From NCBI GenBank assembly GCA_964551445.1, contig CAZKCG010000001.1:1-64000 (forward strand): 64,000 nucleotides of DNA, written 5' to 3'. This stretch comes from DAOPXV01 sp964551445 (GTDB lineage Bacteria > Muiribacteriota > UBA9980). The notes below the pieces were generated by a model. That model had not been told where the DNA came from, ran no database searches, and worked only from the letters and a program-made list of their open reading frames with translations. The position numbers were made by a program, and so were the translations under genes. This document shows positions 1 through 7,963 of this stretch, piece after piece (position 1 is the stretch's first letter; every line of letters begins with the position of its first letter).

Positions 1-431
1 TTAAACTTCCCCTTTCTTTTCCCGATTCCGGTTCATTTCTTGATTCTGTTCATATTTCGCTTTCATGTGAAACCGTAAATGCTATTATTTATCATTCATT
101 TAATGGCGGTTCAACATGGATATTAGGCCATGAAATTGATGTAATTGCTAACGCTGTTATAACATCAAAAGCCGTTAAAGTAGGTATGTTAGATTCCGCT
201 GAATTAGTATCGTCTTATGTTATTGTACCGTCATCATCTTTAGGCGTTCCCGCTCCCCTGATCGATCTTACTGACGCTATTATTCAGCTATCAGCCATCA
301 ATACAAATCTTAATACGCTCATAACTAAGGTTGAAGAAAATTCGGCAAATCTCTTAACTCTTGAAACTTCAAACCGCATGGCTTTTGATGAACTTTCGAG
401 TAATTTAGCGGGGTTGATAAATAATGGCTAA
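1..431 (+). CDS. Phage-like structural protein, C-terminal part
   Basis: The reading frame is already open at base 3 and runs without a stop to 431, so the gene starts before the window; the ATG at 186 is internal. About 142 residues are visible. The first 90 are beta-rich in look with many Ser, Ile and Val; the last 50 (INTNLNTLITKVEENSANL and on) look like a short coiled coil. The stop overlaps the ATG of the next gene at 424, so the two are probably translated together. No family recognised. The mix of a globular N-part with a C-terminal coil fits a virion or adsorption protein, which is inferred mainly from context. Confidence 0.5.
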   Translation, partial: KLPLSFPDSGSFLDSVHISLSCETVNAIIYHSFNGGSTWILGHEIDVIANAVITSKAVKVGMLDSAELVSSYVIVPSSSLGVPAPLIDLTDAIIQLSAINTNLNTLITKVEENSANLLTLETSNRMAFDELSSNLAGLINNG

Positions 432-1584
432 TTATTATTATGCAACTGCTTCATATTTACTCGGTGTTAAAAAAGCGTTGGAGTTATCTAATGATTTTCC
501 TATAGGCGATTCAAATAACGCTCAATCAATTTTGCTTGGTGATGGTTCTGCATATTGGGTAGTTTTGTTAGATTCTTTTGGTAACCGTCATGAAATAGGC
601 AAATCAATTAATTATAACGGTCAGGGCGTTCCTTATGGCGTTACCTATTACGATAATCCTACTGTTACACCGTCTTTATCTGAAAGATGGGCCGCTATTA
701 AAGATCAATCTTTCAGGGCCGTCAGTTTATCAGTTATTCCTGATAATTTTCTTACAAGTCCATTATTCAAGGTTGGTAACATAGCGCATACTTTAACCGG
801 CGGTTTAACTAAAAATTATGTTGCTTTTTATGTTACAGGCGCTTCCGCCGGTGCCGCTCCGCCATTTCTTAACTATAATTTAAGCATGACTAATGCGTCC
901 GGTGTCTGGGGCTGTGTATTTTCAGAGGGTTCGCCGGTTGCGGGCTATTCGCCTTCCGGTGGCGGTTCTGGCCCTACAAATACCGATATTTTAGCCGCTG
1001 TTGGTGAACTTAATTTAATGCTCGAGGAGTTAAATAATATGGATTTTACGCCAATAGTAGAGGCAATAAACGGAGTTAAAGACGAGATCGCAAATGTAGT
1101 AACGCCTCTCGAAACTCTTTCAACTGATTTTACAGATTTCAATGATACTACCTTTCCAACTCTCATTAGTCCTCTGGAAACTATTGAAGCTGATATATCC
1201 GGTGTTGGCGGTATGATAGAAAAAACTGCCGATATACCCGCAAAATTAACCGCTCTCGATACCGATTCAAAAGAGACAAACAGACAGTTATCTTTGGTAG
1301 TATCAACAATATGCCGGTTGATGTCAAAAACATCTGATATACCATCATCATTAGTTTTCGACGGTGAAGATAAAAACGCTGATAATCTGCTTACAAAGCA
1401 ATTTGGCGCTACCGATCTTGCTATTCTTTTAACGAAACTTGATGACCTTTTCAAATACGAAGATGATAAAAACAATCTTGGTGCTTTATCTCATGTTCTT
1501 GCTATTTTTGGAACCGGATTATTAAAAAATTTAGGTTCATTAGCACAGTTATTAAACTCTTTAACAAGTATTTCAAGAAAGTAG
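424..1584 (+). CDS. Phage-like structural protein with coiled-coil C-terminal half
   Basis: 386 residues with no signal peptide or membrane segment. The N-terminal 175 residues are rich in Tyr, Gly, Ser and Asn; a Gly/Ser/Pro linker (SPSGGGSGPTN) follows near residue 178; the remainder is helical with heptad-like Leu/Ile spacing and ends in a Leu-rich stretch. The arrangement resembles minor virion or tail-fibre proteins: globular head, flexible linker, coil. The ATG at 424 overlaps the preceding stop by 8 bases. No homologous family is recognised, so the role rests on position among phage-like genes. The 176-residue frame opposite it (945-1475) is an antisense shadow. Confidence 0.5.
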   Translation: MANYYYATASYLLGVKKALELSNDFPIGDSNNAQSILLGDGSAYWVVLLDSFGNRHEIGKSINYNGQGVPYGVTYYDNPTVTPSLSERWAAIKDQSFRAVSLSVIPDNFLTSPLFKVGNIAHTLTGGLTKNYVAFYVTGASAGAAPPFLNYNLSMTNASGVWGCVFSEGSPVAGYSPSGGGSGPTNTDILAAVGELNLMLEELNNMDFTPIVEAINGVKDEIANVVTPLETLSTDFTDFNDTTFPTLISPLETIEADISGVGGMIEKTADIPAKLTALDTDSKETNRQLSLVVSTICRLMSKTSDIPSSLVFDGEDKNADNLLTKQFGATDLAILLTKLDDLFKYEDDKNNLGALSHVLAIFGTGLLKNLGSLAQLLNSLTSISRK

Positions 1585-1592
1585 GTAATATT

Positions 1593-2597
1593 ATGCCGTT
1601 TCCCGCTTTATTACTTTTGGCTGAAAGTTCAGCTTGGTCTATTGCCGCTTGGGCCGGTGTTGTAGCCGCCGCCGTAAGTCTTGTCGATTATTTTACTACT
1701 AACCCACATGAAGGCCGTTTAGAAAAGGGTCTTGATAATATTTCTAAACTTTTAGCCGATCTTGTTTCAGCCGTTTCTGTTGGTTTACATGACCGCGTTA
1801 AAAACAAAACCGTTAATTTTGTAAATGCTTCAAATACGGTTCCTTTAGAATATAGTTCCGTTTTTGATACTAACGGTTCAACTTTGCTTTTCATGCTTCA
1901 AACCTTTTCCAAATCTCTTGGCCTTTCGTTAACAGGCGCATGGACAGAAGAGCATGGAATGCCCGAGGGCGGTGATAATAACGCTCTTATAACCGATTTT
2001 ATTTATAATTCTCCGATTTCTGTACTTGGTCAAAACTTTTCTATTTCTGGCCCCGATAATACAAAAATTTCAATTAGTGCTTTGATGAATACTCTTTTAA
2101 CCGGTATAGACGCAAAATTAAAGATATCTGAAATAGTTGACGCTTTAAATTATACTGACGGCGAAGGTGTAAAGCGTTCAATTTCATGGTTGCTTAATGA
2201 TGTGTCATCTAACTTTTATTTTCTTGATAATCAAGGTGTGCGGTGGACGCTTGCGAAACTGCTCAATTTCCATGGTATAGGTCTATCCGATAAACTTTCA
2301 GAGTTGATATTAAAACTCGATTCAGTTTTTTATTGGACCGATCTTAATGGTCTTAAACACTCTATATCAGAAATTTTCAAAGATAAAGAAATTTCTTTAA
2401 GCCTTTCAGATTTAATCAATCAACTTAAATTAACAATCGGAGAAACTGAATATACATTCGTCCAGGTGCTTTATAACTTGTTGAAGATTCAGCCGCCCGA
2501 TAATCAAAATCCTCATTTTTCCGATAATGTAGTAGAGGGATTAATAGCCCTCGCGCAAAGCGCAATTTCTGAAAGTGTTAGCGTAAAATCTAATTAA
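1593..2597 (+). CDS. Membrane-anchored phage-like protein with internal repeats
   Basis: 334 residues. Residues 5-33 form a hydrophobic N-terminal segment (AWSIAAWAGVVAAAVSLVDY) that would act as signal anchor. The second half holds degenerate repeats of roughly 38-40 residues. Each has an aromatic-Asp-x-x-Gly turn (NYTDGEGVKRSIS, YFLDNQGVRWTLA, YWTDLNGLKHSIS) followed by an amphipathic Leu/Ile-rich stretch. Such repeats occur in phage adsorption and fibre proteins, but no named family is recognised. It starts 8 bases after the previous stop and belongs to the same transcript. A minor coat or receptor-binding protein is the best guess. Confidence 0.5.
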   Translation: MPFPALLLLAESSAWSIAAWAGVVAAAVSLVDYFTTNPHEGRLEKGLDNISKLLADLVSAVSVGLHDRVKNKTVNFVNASNTVPLEYSSVFDTNGSTLLFMLQTFSKSLGLSLTGAWTEEHGMPEGGDNNALITDFIYNSPISVLGQNFSISGPDNTKISISALMNTLLTGIDAKLKISEIVDALNYTDGEGVKRSISWLLNDVSSNFYFLDNQGVRWTLAKLLNFHGIGLSDKLSELILKLDSVFYWTDLNGLKHSISEIFKDKEISLSLSDLINQLKLTIGETEYTFVQVLYNLLKIQPPDNQNPHFSDNVVEGLIALAQSAISESVSVKSN

Positions 2598-2608
2598 GGC
2601 GGTGTATT

Positions 2609-2791
2609 ATGGGTTTATTTGATGGCGTTTCTATTGGTGATATGGCTTTAAGGTCTTTATCTTATTATCAATTTCTTGAATTGATTAAAGCGTCAACTCC
2701 GGAAGATCGTAAAGCAATAAAAGATTTTTTAACTGATATCCTACCGGATAATCTGAAAGCAGGTGAACGAGATCGAAAAGACATTGATTGA
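2609..2791 (+). CDS. Small helical phage-like protein
   Basis: 60 residues, mixed charge, predicted helical, with no signal peptide or membrane segment. It is preceded by a GGCGG ribosome-binding sequence and lies 11 bases after the previous gene. Its 3' end overlaps the proposed GTG start of the next gene by 29 bases. The middle (ASTPEDRKAIKDFLTDIL) resembles a short helical hairpin. No family recognised; possibly an assembly or regulatory protein of the element. Confidence 0.45.
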   Translation: MGLFDGVSIGDMALRSLSYYQFLELIKASTPEDRKAIKDFLTDILPDNLKAGERDRKDID

Positions 2792-3044
2792 TTTACTGAA
2801 AGCTAATGGCCTTTTGGGCGGTCTGTTGGCGTTCTTGGCGTATCAAAACCCTACTTTAATAAATAAAATTATCGAAAGTCAAGGGCTTGTTGGTGGTTTA
2901 TTAATATTTTTTATATGGCAAAATCAAGGCGTGTTGAAACGCTTGGAAGATGCTATAAAAATTCTTGTATTATGCAAGGATTGTAAATATCGTACTGTTT
3001 TAATGGAAGGAGATGAAACTAATAATGTTGAAAATCCCAAGTAA
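2763..3044 (+). CDS. Holin-like small membrane protein
   Basis: 93 residues from a GTG start that overlaps the preceding gene. Two similar hydrophobic segments, LLGGLLAFLAYQNP near residue 17 and LVGGLLIFFIWQN near residue 42, look like a duplicated half-hairpin. A charged C-terminal tail with CKDC follows. The next gene is a cell-wall peptidase, and holin-then-endolysin order is common in phages, so a membrane-permeabilising role is plausible. The start has only a weak ribosome-binding site; translational coupling to the previous gene is likely. No family assignment is possible by eye. Confidence 0.45.
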   Translation: MNEIEKTLIDLLKANGLLGGLLAFLAYQNPTLINKIIESQGLVGGLLIFFIWQNQGVLKRLEDAIKILVLCKDCKYRTVLMEGDETNNVENPK

Positions 3045-3402
3045 ATCAAAATTCACCAAGGATGATTTTAAATGCCGTTGTGGATGCGGCGAGGGCAAAT
3101 TAGACGCGCGCTTGTTGCTATTCCTTTTAGACCTCGAAGAACAGGGCTTAGCGTTCAAATTAAATGGCCCGTACCGTTGCAAAAAGCATAACGCCGAAAC
3201 TGCTGGCAGTTCGCCGACCTCAAATCATTGTCTTGGTCGCGCCGTCGATATCGGTTTTGATCGCGAAAATTATGAGCTTTCCTCGGAGATCGCTTTTACG
3301 CTTTCTGATTATGGCCTTCGTCATCTTGATTATGAATGGGGAATGCATGTTGATTGCGGCAAATCGGATACGCTTTGTTTTGATCTTATGCCGTTGATGT
3401 AG
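3025..3402 (+). CDS. M15-type D,D-peptidase / endolysin
   Basis: 125 residues from the ATG at 3025. An ATG at 3013 directly abuts the GGAAGGAG ribosome-binding site, so 3025 is the better start. The protein has the Peptidase_M15_3 pattern: an N-terminal FKCRCGCGEGKLD segment, then the zinc motif NHCLGRAVDIG (H-x-x-G-x-A-x-D), and a C-terminal HVDCG supplying another zinc ligand. Members of this family cleave D-Ala-containing peptide cross-links in peptidoglycan and are common as small phage endolysins. It has no signal peptide, so release would need the holin-like protein just upstream. The family call is firm; the phage lysis role is inferred from context. Confidence 0.8.
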   Translation: MLKIPSKSKFTKDDFKCRCGCGEGKLDARLLLFLLDLEEQGLAFKLNGPYRCKKHNAETAGSSPTSNHCLGRAVDIGFDRENYELSSEIAFTLSDYGLRHLDYEWGMHVDCGKSDTLCFDLMPLM

Positions 3403-3408
3403 GAAATA

Positions 3409-3451
3409 GGCCCTACGATCGGCGCCATGGCGGTTAGCCGTAAGTAGGGCC
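3409..3451 (+). other. Nested GC-rich hairpin between endolysin and ssDNA-binding-like gene
   Basis: A perfect 8-bp stem, GGCCCTAC at 3409-3416 with GTAGGGCC at 3444-3451, encloses a second stem CGGC (3420-3423) with GCCG (3437-3440) and the palindrome GCCATGGC (3424-3431). No T-run follows, so it is not a standard terminator. In ssDNA phages hairpins of this kind serve as origins or packaging signals; that reading is inference. Confidence 0.5.
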
Positions 3452-3480
3452 GTATAAATATAAATGTAGGGGGTTTTAAA

Positions 3481-3720
3481 ATGTCTAATGCTGAAGGTTC
3501 ATGGATTTTTAACGGAATGATCGTAGACAAGTTCACGGGAACGGGAAAAACTTCGGGAAAAGAATATCACAAAGTTTCTATTCTTATCGGTAAAGCTGTT
3601 TTCGATTTCTTTTCGAAAGAGCCCTGCGCCTTGAATATCAAAGCCGATGTCAGAGGCACTTGCGAAATCGAAGTAGACAAGACCGGTAAAGCAAACTTTT
3701 CGTTAAAATCTTTAATGTAG
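3481..3720 (+). CDS. Small single-stranded DNA-binding-like protein (OB-fold)
   Basis: 79 residues, preceded by a strong GTAGGGGG ribosome-binding site. The sequence alternates short beta-like stretches with charged turns: GTGKTSGKEYHKVSILIG, then NIKADVRGTCEIEV, then KANFSLKSL. This is the look of small phage-encoded OB-fold ssDNA-binding proteins. The assignment is by general character, not a diagnostic motif. If correct, it would coat single-stranded replication intermediates of the element. It is followed after 9 bases, again with a GGGGG ribosome-binding site, by a 55-residue gene. Confidence 0.45.
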   Translation: MSNAEGSWIFNGMIVDKFTGTGKTSGKEYHKVSILIGKAVFDFFSKEPCALNIKADVRGTCEIEVDKTGKANFSLKSLM

Positions 3721-3729
3721 GGGGAAAAG

Positions 3730-3897
3730 ATGAATATATTTCAATCGCTTCTTAGGTTAACCGCTATTCTCATGAAAGTCGAAACCTTGAAACAACAATA
3801 TAAAATGCTTGGTGATTCTCCGAGTCCTGAGGGCGCTCTTGATTTCACAATCAACGCCCGCGATTTTTTCCGCGATATTGACGAATTGCGCAAATAA
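3730..3897 (+). CDS. 55-residue protein of the phage-like element
   Basis: The ATG at 3730 follows a GTAGGGGG ribosome-binding site at 3714-3724, the same type as used by the preceding gene; the stop is TAA at 3895-3897. The product (MNIFQSLLRLTAILMKVETL at its start, FRDIDELRK at its end) is amphipathic and helical. No family recognised. The well-placed ribosome-binding site and operon spacing support it as a real gene despite its length. Confidence 0.5.
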   Translation: MNIFQSLLRLTAILMKVETLKQQYKMLGDSPSPEGALDFTINARDFFRDIDELRK

Positions 3898-3906
3898 AAT
3901 GCGGGG

Positions 3907-3972
3907 TATGGGGCGCATGGCCCCATAATGAGCGGTGAGGGTGCGAGGGATGGCCCTGCAAGGGGCTCCCTC
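3907..3972 (+). other. Two adjacent GC-rich hairpins before the transposase
   Basis: Hairpin one: TATGGGGC (3907-3914), 5-base loop, GCCCCATA (3920-3927), a perfect 8-bp stem. Hairpin two: GAGGGA (3945-3950) with TCCCTC (3967-3972), continuing after a 2-base bulge as GCCC (3953-3956) with GGGC (3963-3966). They stand out from AT-rich surroundings and lack a T-run. They could form a termination, origin or packaging structure, or mark the junction between phage genes and transposase. The rest of the 200-base gap up to 4098 is AT-rich and shows no gene. Confidence 0.5.
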
Positions 3973-4097
3973 TCTCAATCAGCGAAGCGCACATATATTT
4001 TTTCTATTTACGGTTCTTTTACATATGCGCACTTACTATATTTTTAAAATCGTGTTAATCTTTGGTGACCGGTCTTAAAATTAAAGGGGGTGCGCTT

Positions 4098-5291
4098 ATG
4101 TTCAAGAACTCTTTTTATAATCGCATAGTTACCGGTGATAACCTAATTAATGCCGAATCACTCGACGAAAAATTAAATCAAGCGTATCAACATTTCGCTA
4201 AAAGGCTTGTAGACGAAACCGCCGAGGCTGAAATATCTCATTATGTTCAAGCTGCTTGGAACGAAAGAAATCTCACTCGTACTGATCAGCGAAATGGTTA
4301 TCAAAATAAACCTCGTACAATTAACTTTCAAAAAATCACAATCAAAACAAATCTCCCGCGTTTGCGCCATACTTCTTATGAATTTTCATTCATTCAGAAA
4401 TTCCAACAGAACACTCAAAAATTCGAAGAACACATAATTAAAATGTTAATGTTTGGTCAATCCGCTTTAGAGATCTCCGAATTATTTCATGATATTCCTA
4501 TCTCGGCCGCCACTGTAAAAACTATATGCAAAAAACTTGATAATGAGCTTTTACAATGGAAAAACATACCTATTGCGGATAACTATCCTATTCTTTTTCT
4601 TGATGGCCTATGGTTTAAAACTCAAACACATAAAGCCGTGATTCTCTTTGTCCTCGGTATTGATTCAACCGGTAAAAAATCAATCATCGATTTTGAAACT
4701 TCATTAAACGGTGAAAGTTCTTCAACATGGAATAGGCTTTTACATCGCCTTTATTTTCGCGGCCTTCAAAATAGTCCGCGGGTTATCGTTCGTGACCGCA
4801 AGCCAGGCCTTGCCGATGTCATCGATCTCGTTTATCCTTGCGCCCGTCAACAATCATGCATTGTCCATATAATCCGTAATGTAGTTACAAACCTTTCTAA
4901 CCGTCGATACCTCTATCAAATCTATCATAAAGTTGCCGATATATTTAAAGTTGAAAGTCAAATACAATTTAACCGCAAATTAAACCATTTTATTAAACTG
5001 TGGCAACATACGGAGCCGAAATTGTGTACTTACTTACAAAATCTTGAATTAGATCACATTTTAACATTTTTGCGATTTCCTAAGGAAATCAGAAAATTGA
5101 TTTATACGAATAACCATATCGAACGGTGTTTCGGTTGCATACGCGCCAACACAAAAAAGATTAGAACCTTTTTTGATGTTTTTTCTCTTGAACGCTTTAT
5201 ATATCTCAATATCATTCGATATAACTATAATAAATATGAGGTTAAAGACGAATACAAAAAAAATTTAAAAAACTTACACGCAAACTATTGA
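4098..5291 (+). CDS. IS256-family DDE transposase
   Basis: 397 residues from ATG 4098, which has an AAAGGGGG ribosome-binding site 7 bases upstream; a GTG at 4062 is in frame but lacks one. Catalytic landmarks of the IS256/Transposase_mut family are visible: first Asp in YPILFLDGLWFK, second Asp in VIVRDRKPGLADVIDL, the cysteine/histidine stretch CIVHIIRNV, and the C-terminal Glu in YTNNHIERCFGCIRANTKK. Length is normal for the family. Such enzymes excise a circular form and insert it elsewhere. Composition matches the phage-like genes upstream. No terminal inverted repeats were found by eye, so a stand-alone insertion sequence cannot be delimited, leaving open that it moves the whole element. 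Confidence 0.88.
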   Translation: MFKNSFYNRIVTGDNLINAESLDEKLNQAYQHFAKRLVDETAEAEISHYVQAAWNERNLTRTDQRNGYQNKPRTINFQKITIKTNLPRLRHTSYEFSFIQKFQQNTQKFEEHIIKMLMFGQSALEISELFHDIPISAATVKTICKKLDNELLQWKNIPIADNYPILFLDGLWFKTQTHKAVILFVLGIDSTGKKSIIDFETSLNGESSSTWNRLLHRLYFRGLQNSPRVIVRDRKPGLADVIDLVYPCARQQSCIVHIIRNVVTNLSNRRYLYQIYHKVADIFKVESQIQFNRKLNHFIKLWQHTEPKLCTYLQNLELDHILTFLRFPKEIRKLIYTNNHIERCFGCIRANTKKIRTFFDVFSLERFIYLNIIRYNYNKYEVKDEYKKNLKNLHANY

Positions 5292-5320
5292 CAAACCTTG
5301 CATCGCTTATGCATCATTTT

Positions 5321-5349
5321 TTGACAAAAACCTCATATTCTGTTATAAT
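5321..5349 (+). promoter_or_regulatory. Consensus sigma70 promoter of the gnd-zwf-pgl operon
   Basis: TTGACA at 5321-5326, 17-base spacer, TATAAT at 5344-5349: a perfect match. Transcription would start near 5356, leaving about 130 bases of untranslated leader before gnd. The leader shows no recognised riboswitch. Confidence 0.75.
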
Positions 5350-5487
5350 TTTAAAAAATTATCAGGGTGATTTAATATTGAATTAACATGGAGCGATCCT
5401 TTGAAGTTAATTAGAGGCCGTTTCTCCAGTGATAACAAATCAGGCAGTTTAAATCGTTTACTATAAATTTATTCAGGCGGTGCTTAA

Positions 5488-6384
5488 ATGGAACTTGCTA
5501 TACTCGGCATGGGAAGAATGGGGCTTAATATGGCTCACAGATTATGTGATCTGGGCAATAAGATATTATGCTGGAACAGGACCTCGAAAGAGGCCGAAGT
5601 AAACGCTTTCGGCGGCCGTTTTATTCCAACGATAGACGGCATTGCTAAAAATTTCACTCAGGCCAGGCGCGTTTATATAATAATGGTTCCCTCGGGTAAC
5701 GCCGTCGACGAAATGATCGATGAGATAATGAAGACGGCTTCCGCCGGAGATATAATAATAGACGGGGGGAATTCGAATTATAAGGATTCCATGGAGCGAG
5801 CCGCGCGCGTCACCGGAAAAGGTTTTTCATTTATGGATTGCGGCACTTCGGGCGGCGTATGGGGTTATAAGAACGGATATTGCCTTATGGTAGGCGGTCT
5901 CGAAGCTGATTTCAAATTCGTCGAACCGGCCTTTCGCGATCTTGCCATAAAGGACGGATATATGCACGCCGGACCTTATGGCGCGGGCCATTATACCAAA
6001 ATGATACATAACGGCATAGAATACGGGATGCTTCAGGCTTACGGCGAAGGGTTCGAACTTTTGAAAAAATCCGGTTTCGATCTCGATCTTCATAAAGTAT
6101 CAAAATTATGGAACAACGGAAGCGTCGTCAGGTCATGGCTTCTGGAACTTCTTGAAAATTCGCTTTCTGAAAATCCCTCTCTCGACGGCGTCAAAGGTTT
6201 CGTAGAGGATTCGGGAGAAGGACGCTGGACGGTCATTGACGCCATTGAAAAATCGGTTCCGGCCCCGGTTATAACCATGTCGCTTTTGAGCCGTTTCGTA
6301 TCTAGGCAGGATGAGTCTTTTTCAGCGAAGATAATAGCCGCGCTCAGAAATCAGTTCGGCGGGCATCAAATAAAAAAGGACTGA
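5488..6384 (+). CDS. gnd: 6-phosphogluconate dehydrogenase, short type
   Basis: 298 residues. It oxidatively decarboxylates 6-phosphogluconate to ribulose 5-phosphate. Seen: the Rossmann motif GMGRMGLNMA at residues 7-16, the substrate-binding GGNSNYKDSM, DCGTSGGVWG, and MIHNGIEYGMLQAYGEGF with the catalytic Lys just before it. The length matches the short (YqeC/GndA-like, about 300 residues) branch rather than the 470-residue enzyme; short forms are often NAD-linked, which the sequence alone cannot settle. It is first gene of a three-gene oxidative pentose-phosphate operon, 7 bases before zwf, driven by the promoter at 5321. The ribosome-binding site is GGCGGTG. Confidence 0.92.
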   Translation: MELAILGMGRMGLNMAHRLCDLGNKILCWNRTSKEAEVNAFGGRFIPTIDGIAKNFTQARRVYIIMVPSGNAVDEMIDEIMKTASAGDIIIDGGNSNYKDSMERAARVTGKGFSFMDCGTSGGVWGYKNGYCLMVGGLEADFKFVEPAFRDLAIKDGYMHAGPYGAGHYTKMIHNGIEYGMLQAYGEGFELLKKSGFDLDLHKVSKLWNNGSVVRSWLLELLENSLSENPSLDGVKGFVEDSGEGRWTVIDAIEKSVPAPVITMSLLSRFVSRQDESFSAKIIAALRNQFGGHQIKKD

Positions 6385-6391
6385 TGGATAA

Positions 6392-7963
6392 ATGCAGGAT
6401 ATTAATTATTCTTCAAAAAAAACGGTTCCATGCGTTATAGCTATATTCGGCGTGACCGGCGATCTCGCGTATAAAAAAATATTTCCGGCCATATATAATT
6501 TATTCTGCCTCGGGCTCCTCGATGAAAAAACCCATATAGCAGGCATCGGCAGGCGCAAATATTCCGATATCGAATATAGCGAATATATATCAGGCATGCT
6601 CGCTTCCATTAAAATTCCGGACGGAGAACGCGGGGAACTTTTGAAAAGAGAGGACCTCAAAGAAAAATTCAAAAAGATCAATAGTTATATATGCGCCGAT
6701 TTTTCAGATAATTCATCGTTTCCGTCGATACGCGAGGGTTTGAAGGCCGTCGCGGTGAAATATAAAATATGCAATTTTCTCTATTATCTTTCGACCCCGC
6801 CGCAAAATTTTGCAGGAATAATTTCCGGTCTCGGTTCCTCGGGCCTTTCAAAACCCGATTTTCTTGATATTTCATGCGCCGGTTCCTTCGTGCGCGCCGT
6901 TATCGAAAAACCATACGGGCATGACCTTGAAAGCGCTAAAAAGTTAAACGAAATGGTGCTCTCCGTATTTTCGGAGGACCAGATATACCGCATCGATCAT
7001 TATCTCGGAAAAGAAACCGTCCAGAATATAATTGTTTTCAGGTTTTTAAACGGCATATTCGAACCCGTCTGGAATCAGAAATATATAGACAATGTACAAA
7101 TACGCGTTTTCGAGTCCGAGGGCATAGGAACCCGCGCCAATTATTTTGATAACGCTGGAATAATAAGAGATATCATCCAGAACCATTCGTTTCAGATGCT
7201 TTCGCTGATAGCGATGGAGCCGGTCAATTCGATGGCGGCGGAAAATATCAGAAATGAAAAACTGAAGGTGCTTTCGGCGATCCGCCCTTTCGATTTTTCA
7301 AAAGCGGCGGCGGACCTCGTCCTGGCGCAATATATAACCGGAAGGTCCGGCGATAAAGTAATACAGGCCTATACGGACGAACCCGGCATTTCAAAAGACT
7401 CTAAAACCGAGACCTTCGCGGCCATGAGACTATATATAGACAACTGGCGATGGGCCGGCATCCCGTTCTATCTGTCGGCGGGAAAACGCATGTCCGCACG
7501 TGTGACGGAGGTCGTCGTGACATTCAAGCCCGCGCCGCACATGATCTTTAAAAATATTTGCAGCATCGACGATTATACTAAATTAAAGGACGCTTATTCC
7601 GTCTCTTCATGTTCGGCTCCCGCTAATAAACTTATCATCAGGATACAGCCGGACGAAGGGATATCGCTGAAGATTTTTTCGAAGATACCCGGGTTTGAAA
7701 TGGGGCTTCAGCCGGTTATGATGAATTTCAATTACGCGACGTCGTTTGATGAGATACTTCCGGAAGCTTATGAACGGCTTATACTCGATTCGCTTCTGGG
7801 CGACGCGACGCTCTTTATGAGAAGCGACGAGATCGAGGCTTCATGGGAATATATAACGCCGGTCCTTGAATGCGCTAAAAATGGGTCCGTGCCCCTGAAA
7901 CATTATGAGGCGGGTTCTCCCGGGCCTTCACTGTGCGAATTTTTCGGGTTAAATATATGCTGA
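6392..7963 (+). CDS. zwf: Glucose-6-phosphate 1-dehydrogenase
   Basis: 523 residues, a usual length. It converts glucose 6-phosphate to 6-phosphogluconolactone, reducing NADP (or NAD), the first step of the oxidative pentose-phosphate pathway. Seen: the N-terminal dinucleotide motif FGVTGDLAYKKIFPA, then the family signature RIDHYLGKETVQN with catalytic His/Lys, and the downstream NHSFQMLSLIAMEP and RWAGIPFYLSAGKRM stretches. It sits between gnd and pgl, with its stop overlapping the pgl start. The order (dehydrogenase, G6PDH, lactonase) covers glucose 6-phosphate to ribulose 5-phosphate in one transcript. Confidence 0.95.
   Translation: MQDINYSSKKTVPCVIAIFGVTGDLAYKKIFPAIYNLFCLGLLDEKTHIAGIGRRKYSDIEYSEYISGMLASIKIPDGERGELLKREDLKEKFKKINSYICADFSDNSSFPSIREGLKAVAVKYKICNFLYYLSTPPQNFAGIISGLGSSGLSKPDFLDISCAGSFVRAVIEKPYGHDLESAKKLNEMVLSVFSEDQIYRIDHYLGKETVQNIIVFRFLNGIFEPVWNQKYIDNVQIRVFESEGIGTRANYFDNAGIIRDIIQNHSFQMLSLIAMEPVNSMAAENIRNEKLKVLSAIRPFDFSKAAADLVLAQYITGRSGDKVIQAYTDEPGISKDSKTETFAAMRLYIDNWRWAGIPFYLSAGKRMSARVTEVVVTFKPAPHMIFKNICSIDDYTKLKDAYSVSSCSAPANKLIIRIQPDEGISLKIFSKIPGFEMGLQPVMMNFNYATSFDEILPEAYERLILDSLLGDATLFMRSDEIEASWEYITPVLECAKNGSVPLKHYEAGSPGPSLCEFFGLNIC

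Larger units (their letters stand above)
1..5291 (+). mobile_element. Right part of a phage-like element with an IS256-type transposase
   Basis: Nine small genes lie head to tail on one strand with little spacing. Their base composition (AT-rich, T-ended codons) differs from the pentose-phosphate genes that follow. Contents in order: three structural-type proteins, a 60-residue protein, a holin-like protein, an M15 peptidase, a small ssDNA-binding-like protein, a 55-residue protein, then a DDE transposase. Three GC-rich hairpins sit between genes. The left end is outside the window; no attachment site, target duplication or terminal inverted repeat could be recognised, so the right limit is taken as the transposase stop. 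Gene sizes and the ssDNA-binding-like protein recall a small single-stranded DNA phage, but no capsid, Zot-type ATPase or replication initiator is visible here. Whether transposase and phage genes form one unit is inference. Confidence 0.6.

Noticed and set aside
945..1475. 176-residue minus-strand frame in the phage-like region
   Set aside because: Antisense to the coiled-coil half of the 386-residue protein; no start signal and Ser-rich shadow composition.
3898..5487. Terminal inverted repeats of an IS256 insertion sequence
   Set aside because: The left side (3898-4097) and right side (5292-5487) were compared by eye; only a short AT-rich likeness around ATTTTAAAAA was seen, too weak to call ends.
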